DNA of 64,000 nt from Acidisarcina sp. (GTDB taxonomy: Bacteria > Acidobacteriota > Terriglobia > Terriglobales > Acidobacteriaceae), in contig DATLIY010000008.1 in the NCBI GenBank assembly GCA_035539175.1, positions 186,001 to 250,000 of the forward strand, written 5' to 3'. Shown here piece by piece: positions 17,710-27,212 of the stretch. A program made the translations under genes and the position numbers. Positions within the stretch are counted from its first letter, which is position 1. Each line of letters starts with the position of its first letter. The notes beneath the pieces are model-generated. The model saw only the letters and a program-made list of their open reading frames with translations, was not told where the DNA came from and did not search any database.

Positions 17710-17722
17710 TGTAAATGTTACA
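17710..17722. promoter_or_regulatory. Palindromic operator candidate between chrB and efflux operon
   Basis: TGTAA-ATG-TTACA is a perfect 5-bp inverted repeat in the 40-base AT-rich gap between divergent start codons. Its position suits a site controlling both genes; ChrB itself is a possible ligand-responsive regulator. Confidence 0.5.
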
Positions 17723-17745
17723 GTATTTGCGTGGAGTTTGAAACT

Positions 17746-19188
17746 ATGCACCAGCGCGCAAAGGCGATCCGATACAGTTGCGCAGGAGCGCTTCTTTCGG
17801 TCGTGTTCGTTGGAACAACGTCGGTGATAGCTGCACAAGCCAGCGTCACGAAGACGTCACCCAACTCTGGTGGTGCGGTGACCATGACGGAGGTGGTTCA
17901 GTCTGCCCTACGCGAGTATCCGTTAATCCACGTCACACAGGAAGAGCTCAACGCATCTGCGGCCAACATCCGCCTTGCGCGAACAGCTTACCTTCCACGC
18001 GCGGATGGGCTGGTGCAGGTCAACCGTGCGACCCGCAATAACGTTTTCGGAACCCTGCTTCCACAGAGCACTCTCCCTTCCATGTCCGGCCCCGTAATTG
18101 GCACCAACAATGGTGGGTCCGTTTGGGGCAGTGCGACCGGGATGCTGGTCAGTTGGCAACCCTTTGATTTTGGGCTGCGCCACGCCAATGTAGAGGCAGC
18201 TCGCGCAGCCAGAGACAAGGCGTACGCAACTTCGCAGCGGAGTCAACTTGAAGTAGCGACGGCATCAGCCGATTCCTTTCTGACTTTGGTTGCAGCAGGA
18301 CAGACAAAGAAGGCGGCTGCAGCGGCGGTAGACAATTGGGATGTCCTGCTGCGAAGCATCCATGCGCTGGCCTCCGCCCAGCTACGGCCGGGTGCTGACG
18401 AATCGCGTATCGAGGCAGAACGTGCGATCGCCAGAACTCAGCTTGTCTATGCCGAGCAAGCCGTAGAGTCAGAAAGGGCCACGTTGGCGAAGTTTCTGCC
18501 TCGTTCGCTCAACGCTGGAACCACTCTCGATGCCAGTCGATTATTGGAAGAGTTACCTCCGCCCGGAGAGGAAGAGATACCGTTCCAAAGTACAAATCAT
18601 CCTGTAATGGAAGAGCAGAGGGCGACGGTAGCCCAGTCTGCCGCGCAGCTTCATGCGACGGAACGTAGTTGGGTGCCACAATTTGACATAGAGGCTGCGG
18701 GGTATGCACGCGGTACAGGCGCTGAGACCACAGGACAACGTCTCGCTGGAGCAAACGGGCTGGCGCCTAACGTGCAAAACTACGCTGCCGGAGTGAACAT
18801 CACATTTCCGTTCATGGACTTCGCCAGTATCCACGCTCGCGAGGCTGCTCAGTCGGCAACGCTCCGGGCAAACCAAGCAAATGAGCAACTGGCGGACAAG
18901 CTCTTGCGGGAGCAGTTCGCAAGAGCCAAGGCCGCCTTGCACGCGGCGCGAGAGGTTGCGGCGAATACACCCATTGAAGTGAGGTCGGCCCATATAGCCT
19001 TCGATCAGGCGAAGGCTCGTTATCAGGCCGGCCTTGTGCCGATCGATGATCTAGCGCAGGCACAGCGGCTTGTTGTCCAGGCCGAGATCGATGACTCTAT
19101 CGCGCGTCTGAACGTGTGGCGTGCTCTTCTTCAGATTGGAGCGGTTCGCGGCGACATTCAACCGTTCCTGCAGGCTGTCACCAAGTGA
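17746..19188 (+). CDS. TolC-family outer membrane efflux protein
   Basis: A 480-residue outer-membrane channel of the TolC family, with a signal peptide (basic start, hydrophobic core CAGALLSVVFVGTTSVIA, Ala-rich cleavage region) and two long alpha-helical repeats. The first begins TMTEVVQSALREYPLIHVTQ, and in the second AKARYQAGLVPIDDLAQAQR is the typical C-terminal helix. The start at 17746 is chosen for GGAG nine bases upstream and the proper signal peptide; the longer open frame overlaps divergent chrB. It is the first gene of a three-gene TolC - RND permease - adaptor operon, and the channel should connect the pump to the outside. Confidence 0.92.
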   Translation: MHQRAKAIRYSCAGALLSVVFVGTTSVIAAQASVTKTSPNSGGAVTMTEVVQSALREYPLIHVTQEELNASAANIRLARTAYLPRADGLVQVNRATRNNVFGTLLPQSTLPSMSGPVIGTNNGGSVWGSATGMLVSWQPFDFGLRHANVEAARAARDKAYATSQRSQLEVATASADSFLTLVAAGQTKKAAAAAVDNWDVLLRSIHALASAQLRPGADESRIEAERAIARTQLVYAEQAVESERATLAKFLPRSLNAGTTLDASRLLEELPPPGEEEIPFQSTNHPVMEEQRATVAQSAAQLHATERSWVPQFDIEAAGYARGTGAETTGQRLAGANGLAPNVQNYAAGVNITFPFMDFASIHAREAAQSATLRANQANEQLADKLLREQFARAKAALHAAREVAANTPIEVRSAHIAFDQAKARYQAGLVPIDDLAQAQRLVVQAEIDDSIARLNVWRALLQIGAVRGDIQPFLQAVTK

Positions 19189-19207
19189 GTCTTAGGTCAA
19201 GGAAACG

Positions 19208-22200
19208 ATGCGCCTTGTTCTAGCAGCTTTAACCCGCCCGCTTGCTGTCATCGTCGCGTTGATCGCGATCCTGGCTGGATTCATCATGTCTCTGGGTCGA
19301 ATGCGCACGGATATCTTCCCGGAGGTGGGCAATCCCGTCATCTATGTAGCGCAGCCGTACGGCGGCATGACTCCGGCACAAATGGAAGGCTTCCTCACTT
19401 ATTACTACGAATACCATTTCCTCTACATTACGGGTATTCAGTCGGTCGATAGCAAGAGCGTTCAAGGGGCCGCACTGATGAAGCTGACCTTCCGCGAAGG
19501 AAGCAACATGCAGCAGGCCATGGCGGAGACAGTCGGCTACGTCACGCGTGCGCGGGCCTTCATGCCTCCCGGCACGGTGCCTCCGTTCATCACCCGTTTC
19601 GATCCTGGGAGCGTAGCCGTAGGCTTACTGCTCTTTACAAGTTCGACACATACCCAGGGCGAACTACAGAACTACGCCCTCAATCAGGTGAGGCCGCTAT
19701 TTGCGACTTTGCCAGGAGTCTCCGCACCTCCACCTTTCGGCGGCAATCAAAGGACCATCGTCGTCACGCTTGACCCTGACAAGCTGAAACAGTACCGCAT
19801 CTCCCCTGAGCAGGCCATCTCCGCCGTGAGTAGCGGCTCGGTCGTAGCGCCATCCGGCAATCTATATGACGGCTCCCTCAATCGCATCGTACGCACCAAC
19901 GCAACGCTTGGGCCGGAGCTGGGCGACCTGATGAATACACCGGTCCATCCCGGATCGGGCACTAGCGTCTATCTTCGGGATATTGGGTCGGTAGAGAACG
20001 GAACCGACATTGTGACGGCTTACGCCCATGTCGATGGCCGGCGCACTGTCTATATACCAGTAACCAAGCGTGCGGATGCTTCCACGATCGCCGTCATCAG
20101 TGCTGTGAAGGCAGCTTTACCCGTATTCAAGAAGGCGATCCCCGAGGATGTGGATGTACAGCTAGCCTTTGATCAGTCTAGATATGTGTCGAACGCTATC
20201 AGCGGCCTCGTCCGGGAAGCGCTTCTAGGCGCTGTCCTGACGGGACTCGTCGTACTGCTTTTTCTCCGGGACTGGCGAGGCGCACTTATTGTGGTTGCGA
20301 ACATCCCTTTCGCTCTCGCAACTGCGGTACTTCTTCTCTGGGCGACAGGGCAGACCATCAATATTATGACCTTGGGCGGTTTGGCGCTGGCTGTCGGCGT
20401 CCTCGTCGATGAAGCTACGGTAGAGATTGAGAACATCCACACTCAACTCTTACCTGGAATATCCCGCGCCAGAGCCGTCCTTGAAGCCTGCAAACGGACG
20501 GTGATTGCACGTCTGCTCTCCATGTTGTGCGTGCTTGCCGTTTTTGTTCCCTCCTTCTTCATGAGTGGGGTCGGACGGCAACTGTTTGTTCCGCTTTCAC
20601 TCGCAGTTGGCTTCGCGATGATCGCCTCCTATTTGCTCTCCAGCTCCCTGGTTCCCGTCTTCGCCACGTGGATGATGAAGGAGTCGCATCGCCGAGAGGA
20701 GATGGAAGGAGCCTTCGGTCGGCTAAGGGCCCGCTACGAGCGGCTGCTAGAGATTGTTCTCAGACGTAGATGGTCCGTCATCCTCGGCTACTTCGCTATC
20801 TCGGCAATCATCCTTCTTCTTGTTGCGCCACGGCTGGGAACTGAGATATTCCCAGACTCCAACGGTCCGGTACTGCGGATGCGCCTCAAGGCTCCCATCG
20901 GAACGCGCATCGAAGAGACCGAGCCGATGGTGTTGCACGCACTCGATCTCATCGGCAAAACCATAGGCAAGCAGTATGTTGAGATTACGTCCGACTATGT
21001 TGGCGTGCAGCCATCAAGCTACCCGGTAAACCTAATTCACCTTTTCACCAGCGGGCCAGAAGAAGCGCTGGTGCAGGTGCAGCTTCGACCTGGACATCCA
21101 GATGATGAACGCCTACGCGAAGAGCTGCGAGCCGCCTTTAGCAAAGATCTGCCGAATCTGAAGCTCTCGTTCGAAGCAGGTGACATCATCTCGCAGGTGA
21201 TGAGCTTCGGTTCGCCAACTCCGGTGCAGATCGACGTGCAGGGAGTCGACCTCGATCAGAACTACGCCTATCTCGCCAAGATAGAGACGGAACTTCGCAA
21301 GCTGAGCTTTCTGCGCGATATCTCAGTGGTGCAGTCGCAGAAGTATCCGACGGTCGATATAAATATCGACCGTCAGTATGCGGGGCAGTTTGGCCTCACC
21401 ATGGCTGATATCACCGCCTCCATGGTTCCTGCGACAGGCTCTTCACGCTTCATTGCTCCAAACTACTGGCGCGATCCCCGCACAGGTAACGCGTTCCAGA
21501 TTCAGGTGCAGATCCCACCGAACCGTGCGCAAGGTCTCCCAGCTTTGTCATCTCTTCCGTTGATGCGCGATGGCCTGTCACAACCTCAGCTCGATCAGGT
21601 CGCAAGCCTGCGGTACAGCACCATGCCGGAGATGATCGAGCGTCTGAGCGGCCAGCGCGTCGTGAGCCTGACAGCCAATCTGCACGGCATAACGCTAGGT
21701 GAGGCACAGAAGAAGATTCAGGCTGCGCTCAAGAACATCGCGGCGCCTCCCAAGGGTTCTACGGTAACGGTTCGGGGGGAAATTCCCGCTCTTGACGAGA
21801 CTATATCGGGCTTGCAAATAGGCCTTCTACTCGCGATCGCATCCATCTTTCTCCTTCTCATGGCGAACTTTCAGTCGCTACGACTGCCACTGGCCATCTT
21901 GAGCACGATACCGGGCGTGCTCTGTGGCGTGGTGCTGATGCTGCTTCTTACCGGAACTACGCTTAACATCCAGTCGTTTATGGGAGCGATTATGGCGGCA
22001 GGAATCTCGGTTGCTAATTCCATCCTTCTGGTGAGCTTTGCTGAGCAGGCTCGGCATGAAGAAGGTGCAGAGGCTGCCGCACGCACGGGCGCGATTGGTC
22101 GCCTTCGCGCGATTCTGATGACTGCCACGGCCATGGTCTGTGGCATGATTCCGATGGCCATCGGTTTCGGAGAAGGTGGAGCGCAAGCCGCGCCTCTTGG

Positions 22201-22351
22201 TCGCGCCGTGATCGGCGGCCTCATCTTCTCGACTTTCACGACTCTGGCGGTCCTGCCGGCAATCTACGCCCTTCTGCAGCGACGCGCCTCTGTCACTTCA
22301 AATTCACTGAACCCACTGGATCCCGCGAGCCGCTATTATGTACAGCCGTAA
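19208..22351 (+). CDS. RND efflux permease
   Basis: A 1,047-residue inner-membrane RND pump. Near residue 400 the proton-relay helix reads GVLVDEATVEIENIHTQL, where the second relay acidic residue is Glu rather than Asp. The N-terminus (LAALTRPLAVIVALIAILAG), two porter halves and a C-terminal membrane bundle (SFMGAIMAAGISVANSILLV) are standard. The DEATVEIEN variant marks a subgroup common in Acidobacteria and Proteobacteria, usually encoded with its own adaptor and TolC protein as here. A good AAGGA site lies before the ATG. The adaptor gene overlaps its last 14 bases. Substrate unknown; chromate-gene proximity hints at stress or metal-related export, without proof. Confidence 0.94.
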   Translation: MRLVLAALTRPLAVIVALIAILAGFIMSLGRMRTDIFPEVGNPVIYVAQPYGGMTPAQMEGFLTYYYEYHFLYITGIQSVDSKSVQGAALMKLTFREGSNMQQAMAETVGYVTRARAFMPPGTVPPFITRFDPGSVAVGLLLFTSSTHTQGELQNYALNQVRPLFATLPGVSAPPPFGGNQRTIVVTLDPDKLKQYRISPEQAISAVSSGSVVAPSGNLYDGSLNRIVRTNATLGPELGDLMNTPVHPGSGTSVYLRDIGSVENGTDIVTAYAHVDGRRTVYIPVTKRADASTIAVISAVKAALPVFKKAIPEDVDVQLAFDQSRYVSNAISGLVREALLGAVLTGLVVLLFLRDWRGALIVVANIPFALATAVLLLWATGQTINIMTLGGLALAVGVLVDEATVEIENIHTQLLPGISRARAVLEACKRTVIARLLSMLCVLAVFVPSFFMSGVGRQLFVPLSLAVGFAMIASYLLSSSLVPVFATWMMKESHRREEMEGAFGRLRARYERLLEIVLRRRWSVILGYFAISAIILLLVAPRLGTEIFPDSNGPVLRMRLKAPIGTRIEETEPMVLHALDLIGKTIGKQYVEITSDYVGVQPSSYPVNLIHLFTSGPEEALVQVQLRPGHPDDERLREELRAAFSKDLPNLKLSFEAGDIISQVMSFGSPTPVQIDVQGVDLDQNYAYLAKIETELRKLSFLRDISVVQSQKYPTVDINIDRQYAGQFGLTMADITASMVPATGSSRFIAPNYWRDPRTGNAFQIQVQIPPNRAQGLPALSSLPLMRDGLSQPQLDQVASLRYSTMPEMIERLSGQRVVSLTANLHGITLGEAQKKIQAALKNIAAPPKGSTVTVRGEIPALDETISGLQIGLLLAIASIFLLLMANFQSLRLPLAILSTIPGVLCGVVLMLLLTGTTLNIQSFMGAIMAAGISVANSILLVSFAEQARHEEGAEAAARTGAIGRLRAILMTATAMVCGMIPMAIGFGEGGAQAAPLGRAVIGGLIFSTFTTLAVLPAIYALLQRRASVTSNSLNPLDPASRYYVQP

Positions 22352-23423
22352 GACAGTTGCCCTCCTGACCTTCGCCTTCTGCCTGCCAGCTATCGCGCAG
22401 ACTCCTGCCCACGTAGAGTTTGCGACGGTAGAAGGCCGCAATCCATCACGAACCATCTCTCTACCTGCGGAACTTGCACCCTTTCTGCAGGCCGATATCG
22501 AGGCCCGCGTCCCCGGCTATATCGAGCGCGTGCTAGTGGATCGCGGCAGTAATGTGCGGCGTGGCCAATTGCTGGTCGAGCTCTCCGCACCCGAACTAAA
22601 GGCCCAGACTGCAGCCGCCGAGTCGACTCTTCATCAGGCAGAAGCCGATCAAAGCCAGGCGGAGGCTCAGGCAGCAGCTGTCGAGAGCACCTTTGTCCGG
22701 CTACAGGAAGCGTCGAAGACGCCTGGAGCAATCGCGGGCAACGAACTTGTTCAGACAGAGAAGCAACTCGATGCAGCACGATCGGGCGTCGAGAGCAGAA
22801 AGGCGGCCACACGGGCAGCCCAGGAGAGATTCCGTGCGACCCAGGAGACAGAGGCTTATCTCCGCGTCGCGGCGCCTTTCGACGGTACTATCACGGACCG
22901 GTTTGTTCATCCGGGGATGCTGGTTCAAGCAAATGCCCATATGCCTTTGCTCAAACTCCAGCAGACTGGGCATCTTCGTCTGACCGTTCCAGTGCCGGAG
23001 ACCTACGTGGGCCATGTGGTACGTGGTGTATCCGTTAGCTTCCACATTGCAGCGCAACCGGGCAAGACATATACAGCGAAGATCGCTAGGGTCTCCAGCG
23101 CTCTAGATCCTCAGAGCCGGACGATGATGGTGGAGCTCGACGCCTACAACAAGGACGGCACTTTGGCTCCTGGCATGTATCCATCCGTCGATTGGCCTGT
23201 TAGTTCAGCCGAGCCGCTCCTGCTGGTGCCATCGACGAGTGTCGTCTCAACAACGGAACGCACCTTCGTGATCACTTCAGTCAATGGACATGCGCATTGG
23301 GTCGACGTTCGCAAGGGTGCGGCTTTTGGGGAACAAGTCGCGATCCGTGGAAATGTCAAACAAGGCGAAAAGGTTCTAAAGCGTGCGTCCGATGAGATTC
23401 GAGAGGGAGCGCCATTGCTTTGA
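22338..23423 (+). CDS. RND periplasmic adaptor (membrane fusion protein)
   Basis: A 361-residue adaptor of the HlyD/AcrA type, bridging the RND pump and TolC channel. It has an N-terminal signal (SRKTVALLTFAFCLPAIAQ), a lipoyl-like half-motif RVPGYIERVLVDRGSNVRRG, a long Ala/Gln/Glu-rich coiled-coil hairpin at about residues 95-170, the returning lipoyl half RVAAPFDGTITDRFVHPGML, and a beta-barrel domain. It lacks a lipobox, so it is held by complex formation or an uncleaved signal. Its start overlaps the end of the permease gene by 14 bases, indicating coupled translation. It is the last recognisable gene of the operon. Confidence 0.93.
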   Translation: MYSRKTVALLTFAFCLPAIAQTPAHVEFATVEGRNPSRTISLPAELAPFLQADIEARVPGYIERVLVDRGSNVRRGQLLVELSAPELKAQTAAAESTLHQAEADQSQAEAQAAAVESTFVRLQEASKTPGAIAGNELVQTEKQLDAARSGVESRKAATRAAQERFRATQETEAYLRVAAPFDGTITDRFVHPGMLVQANAHMPLLKLQQTGHLRLTVPVPETYVGHVVRGVSVSFHIAAQPGKTYTAKIARVSSALDPQSRTMMVELDAYNKDGTLAPGMYPSVDWPVSSAEPLLLVPSTSVVSTTERTFVITSVNGHAHWVDVRKGAAFGEQVAIRGNVKQGEKVLKRASDEIREGAPLL

Positions 23424-23942
23424 AGTCTTCCTGATCGGAGGTAAACGAACATGCGATTGCGCGCTAACCATTGAGGATGACATGATTACAGCGACGACTT
23501 GGTTTGTGCTACCCACCGGCCCACGCCTGCATCACGCCTTTGGACTTCCACCGAGCATCACGAACGCCACGAGTGCCGAATTGCCCTCCATGCCGCACCA
23601 CAGCTAAGACATGCGACTTTGCCGAGCCCACCTGACGCGAGCATGCAGGGCCTCTACTGCTCTACGCTCGCGAAGAGGACCGAGAATCTCAATGAGGCCT
23701 CATCTCCGAATATCAAATCGACGGGCTCAGGCTGGAAACATGCTTCGGGATGTTCCTTACAGTTGAAGATGCCTTGATTTGTAATCTGCATCACAATATT
23801 GCTCTCATTTGTGACTTGCATCCCACTGCGCGGGCTCTATGTCACATCAGATAGTGCACTGAATCACAGAGCGTCGAGTATTCATTCCTGTATCAATGGG
23901 GGATAGGTCTGCTTGCTGACTGGCCGTTCGTGAGGTGTTACG
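23424..23942. other. 519-base intergenic region before the fused cytochrome-porin gene
   Basis: No convincing gene. A strong GGAGG site at 23437-23441 leads only to a seven-codon frame (ATG at 23451, stop TGA), followed by a second SD-led 42-codon frame at 23481-23607 with no recognisable similarity. These may be chance, a leader peptide, or remains of a decayed gene. A spaced direct repeat lies at 23777-23822. The promoter of the downstream gene should be within the last 120 bases. Confidence 0.5.
23777..23822. repeat. Direct repeat with 30-base spacing upstream of the cytochrome-porin
   Basis: ATTTGTAATCTGCATC at 23777-23792 recurs as ATTTGTGACTTGCATC at 23807-23822, 13 of 16 bases identical. 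The repeat-to-repeat distance of 30 bases is close to three helical turns, as expected for two regulator dimers on one DNA face. It lies about 120 bases before the gene. Confidence 0.5.
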
Positions 23943-26900
23943 TTGTCGCTCAAAAAGATTGCTTTCCACATCTGGCCGCTTATTTTCCTGGCCATAGCAT
24001 TGTGGCCACATTCACCACAGGCCGTATATGCGAATCAACGAAAGAACCTGAGCGAAGCACATCCGAGTGGCTCCACAGGTGCGGCAAACACGCGAGTGGG
24101 AGCCGAGGTCTGCTCCACGTGTCACACCGATCAGGCAAACGACTTTCGCCACGCATTTCATGCTCAGCAGGGCCTGACGTGCGAGGACTGTCACGGTGCG
24201 GGCGGTCTTCACGTGGAGGGCGGTGGCGATACTTCGAAGATCATTAGTTTCTCGAAGATGAAGGCTCGCGAAGCGAACGCGGCCTGTCTTAATTGCCACG
24301 CAAAGAGCGAACACACGCAGAACTGGCTTGCTGGAGCCCACGCGCGGAACGGTGTACGATGCTCCGACTGCCACCAGATGCACGCGGAGGCACGAAGCAA
24401 AGATGCTGCCTACCGCTTCAAGCTGGGCACGCTTACCCCGCAGAAGTCAGCAAGCCCCGAGAACCTGGTGGGCGAGAGCAGGCGCTCTACCGAGAGCCTC
24501 GCGGATTCCAACGAGACTTGTCTGCGTTGCCATCAAGCAGAGCGGGCACAAATGAACCAGCCCTATCATCATCCGCTGCGCGAAGGTAAGGTTGGCTGCA
24601 AGGATTGCCACAATCCACATGGTGGGCCTGGTGGAACCAATTTGCGTACTTCAACTCCGAACGAGCTTTGCCTCAAGTGTCACGCGCAGTATCGCGGACC
24701 ATTTGCCTATCAGCACGCTCCAGTGACGGAGAACTGTCTCACCTGCCATTCACCGCATGGCTCGCCGAATGCGGGAATGGTGAACGTCAGCCTGCCCGCA
24801 CTGTGCCTCCAGTGCCACAATGCGCATGACAACATGGGCGCCGCGCCAACACTCGACCGCTGCACCAACTGCCACAGTTCCATTCACGGAACCGATGTTG
24901 CCTCGAAGACAGGAGGAAGCTACTTTCTAGATGCTTCCCCTTATGGCGCGCCAATCCTGCCTTCTCAGAGTTCCCTTACGGTGCCCAGCCAGGCTACCAG
25001 GTCCCATGCAACGGCGTTGCCGGCGATGGCAGCCAGCATCACTGGACTGGCTACCATCGTGCCGGAGATTTATGGCATAAGGGCGCACAGCCAGCATGCG
25101 GGTGCGATGCCCGGAGCTGAGTCAGTTGCCACCGCAACTCATGATTCGGCCATATCCACCGCAACTTCGTATCGCATCCTGAGTTCCACGGGATTCCGCG
25201 GCCGAGTTGGAGAGTACGACAGCCTGGAAGAATATGCGGGTGCGGACTTCAAGCAAGCCTCTGTCTTCTTGAACAAGCACACCGCCTTAACATCACATGC
25301 AAAGATCATCAGCTCGGATGACTACAACATCGGCGCTGAACTCACTGCATCGAACCGTGCGCAAGTACGCTTCAATACACGAGGCCTGGTACAGCAGCAG
25401 GACACGCGCCGCCTGCAGCAACTCATCAATACCTACCCCTTTCCTGACCCGGCAGGAATCCACATCATCGATGGAATCCCTGAAGGCTCCGTCTATGGCA
25501 TCAAGCGTCGTTTGGGCGACGTATCCGGCCGACTCAAACTGCCGAAGCAATATCTTGAGTTGTTTGTCAATGGCAACTGGCAAGCCCGTGTGGGCACTAC
25601 GCAGCTGCACTATTTCGATCAGAACGCGGCGGGGCCCTATAACTCGGGCTGTATCGTGTGCCACTGGAGTTCGCAGTATCAGCCGGTCAACCAGACAACG
25701 CGAGGCGTGTCTGGCGGGGCACGCTTGAATCTCAAGCAAGCTTCGGTTACCTGGCAGCATGGCTACAGCAGCTTTAATGACCGGATGCAGTTTCCGGTGG
25801 GCAGCTTTGGCGCAATGGATACGACTGGCCTGAGCGTGCCGGACACATCCCCCGTCGCGGATGGGAACTACTACATTCAGATTCCTTCGCCGAACAGCAG
25901 TTCGTCCGACTCCGTGAATGCCAACTGGAGCATCGCCCATAACCTGTCTGCGAATGGCGACGTGTCGTACGTGCGCTTTCTGGACCGCTATCTGAAGCAC
26001 AAGTCGAACTCCGTCAATGCGAACGCAACCGTCAGCTGGCTGCCCAACGCACGCATAGGCGTGATCGCCGACTATCACGAACAAAGCTTCGTCAACGACT
26101 TTGTGCCGTACTTTTCATTGTTCGGGAATGTGTCGCATCACAAACATTGGGAAGGAATCAAGACGACCCTGGATCTGACGCAACATTTGAATGCGGACCT
26201 GTACTACAAACATAGCGGCATTACACGGTCCAACGCTGCAAAGTGGCCGCAAGCCTACTCCATCGACAATACCGACTGGATGCTGGTAGTTCCCGTGACC
26301 ACGGACAACACAGGCGGATTGGCGCTGCGCTACAACAGAGCGATGCTGGGTACGCGCGTTGGCTACGAGTACACGAACACACATCAGCCCGGCTATATTG
26401 TTACGCCGGGAAGTGAAAGCCGCGTGTTTCTGCGCAACACGTTCACGCCCACGAGATTCCTGACACTGACCAATGACTTCAACGCCAGGGTTCAGAATGC
26501 ATTCCCCTCTGCGGGGCACTACACATCGCTGGCTCCCTTCCCCGGCGATACGACCGTGGCGAGCGAGAGCATTCTCCGCCAGAGGAGAGACCGCTTCTAC
26601 AATGAGACCCTCTCTCTTGCGGTGCCTCTTGAGCAACACGGTAATGTGTCTGTCGGCTACTCCTATCAGCAGAACAAGCTCAAGACGTTCATGGACTTTA
26701 ATGAATATCAGTTCCTGAACATGGATTACCTGCTACGCGAGCCTCTGGTGCCATACAACCAACTGAGCCAAACCTACTGGGGACAGGTCACCACGACGTT
26801 CCTGCAGCATCGGCTCGGGGTTGACGGCAAAGTAACCTATAACTCGGCGCGCAGCCATATGAGTCCGGATGTCAATCCGAATCACGCAGTGAAGTTTGGC

Positions 26901-27212
26901 AATGGCTCTCTGATTCAGCAAGGCTATTGCGATGACTCCGCATGGGGAGGAAATTACTACGTACCTGGCACGAATTCGTGCTTCAGCCAGAATAACATCC
27001 TGCTTGCGCTGCAAGAAGCCACTGTTTCAAGCACAAAGATCTCGGCAGTGAATGTGCCGCAGTGGATTGGTCACGGGAAGGTATTTTATCGGCTGCCGCT
27101 AAATTTCAGTGCTGGGCTGGACGTCGACTACGGCAGCTATCGTGACTATTGGAACCCCGAGCTAAACGGTGATCTACGTTCGTTTACGCTATACGTTGGG
27201 CGCTCCTGGTAG
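23943..27212 (+). CDS. Fused decaheme cytochrome c (MtrA/DmsE-like) and outer-membrane barrel (MtrB/PioB-like)
   Basis: A 1,089-residue exported protein with two parts. After a signal peptide (IAFHIWPLIFLAIALWPHS), residues 57-311 hold ten CxxCH heme motifs (Cys at 57, 80, 115, 140, 193, 219, 243, 265, 288, 307), with HNPHGG and HSPHGS stretches as in DmsE/MtrA decahemes. A Ser/Ala-rich linker (about 330-410) leads to GFRGRVGEYDSLEEYAGADF, the kind of opening seen in MtrB/PioB barrels, and a roughly 670-residue beta-rich C-terminus ending in SFTLYVGRSW with a terminal aromatic. An eleventh CxxCH is at 570-574 inside the barrel. In known systems MtrA and MtrB are separate proteins moving electrons across the outer membrane; here they appear as one chain. 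The start is TTG with GAGGTG upstream. Confidence 0.85.
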   Translation: MSLKKIAFHIWPLIFLAIALWPHSPQAVYANQRKNLSEAHPSGSTGAANTRVGAEVCSTCHTDQANDFRHAFHAQQGLTCEDCHGAGGLHVEGGGDTSKIISFSKMKAREANAACLNCHAKSEHTQNWLAGAHARNGVRCSDCHQMHAEARSKDAAYRFKLGTLTPQKSASPENLVGESRRSTESLADSNETCLRCHQAERAQMNQPYHHPLREGKVGCKDCHNPHGGPGGTNLRTSTPNELCLKCHAQYRGPFAYQHAPVTENCLTCHSPHGSPNAGMVNVSLPALCLQCHNAHDNMGAAPTLDRCTNCHSSIHGTDVASKTGGSYFLDASPYGAPILPSQSSLTVPSQATRSHATALPAMAASITGLATIVPEIYGIRAHSQHAGAMPGAESVATATHDSAISTATSYRILSSTGFRGRVGEYDSLEEYAGADFKQASVFLNKHTALTSHAKIISSDDYNIGAELTASNRAQVRFNTRGLVQQQDTRRLQQLINTYPFPDPAGIHIIDGIPEGSVYGIKRRLGDVSGRLKLPKQYLELFVNGNWQARVGTTQLHYFDQNAAGPYNSGCIVCHWSSQYQPVNQTTRGVSGGARLNLKQASVTWQHGYSSFNDRMQFPVGSFGAMDTTGLSVPDTSPVADGNYYIQIPSPNSSSSDSVNANWSIAHNLSANGDVSYVRFLDRYLKHKSNSVNANATVSWLPNARIGVIADYHEQSFVNDFVPYFSLFGNVSHHKHWEGIKTTLDLTQHLNADLYYKHSGITRSNAAKWPQAYSIDNTDWMLVVPVTTDNTGGLALRYNRAMLGTRVGYEYTNTHQPGYIVTPGSESRVFLRNTFTPTRFLTLTNDFNARVQNAFPSAGHYTSLAPFPGDTTVASESILRQRRDRFYNETLSLAVPLEQHGNVSVGYSYQQNKLKTFMDFNEYQFLNMDYLLREPLVPYNQLSQTYWGQVTTTFLQHRLGVDGKVTYNSARSHMSPDVNPNHAVKFGNGSLIQQGYCDDSAWGGNYYVPGTNSCFSQNNILLALQEATVSSTKISAVNVPQWIGHGKVFYRLPLNFSAGLDVDYGSYRDYWNPELNGDLRSFTLYVGRSW

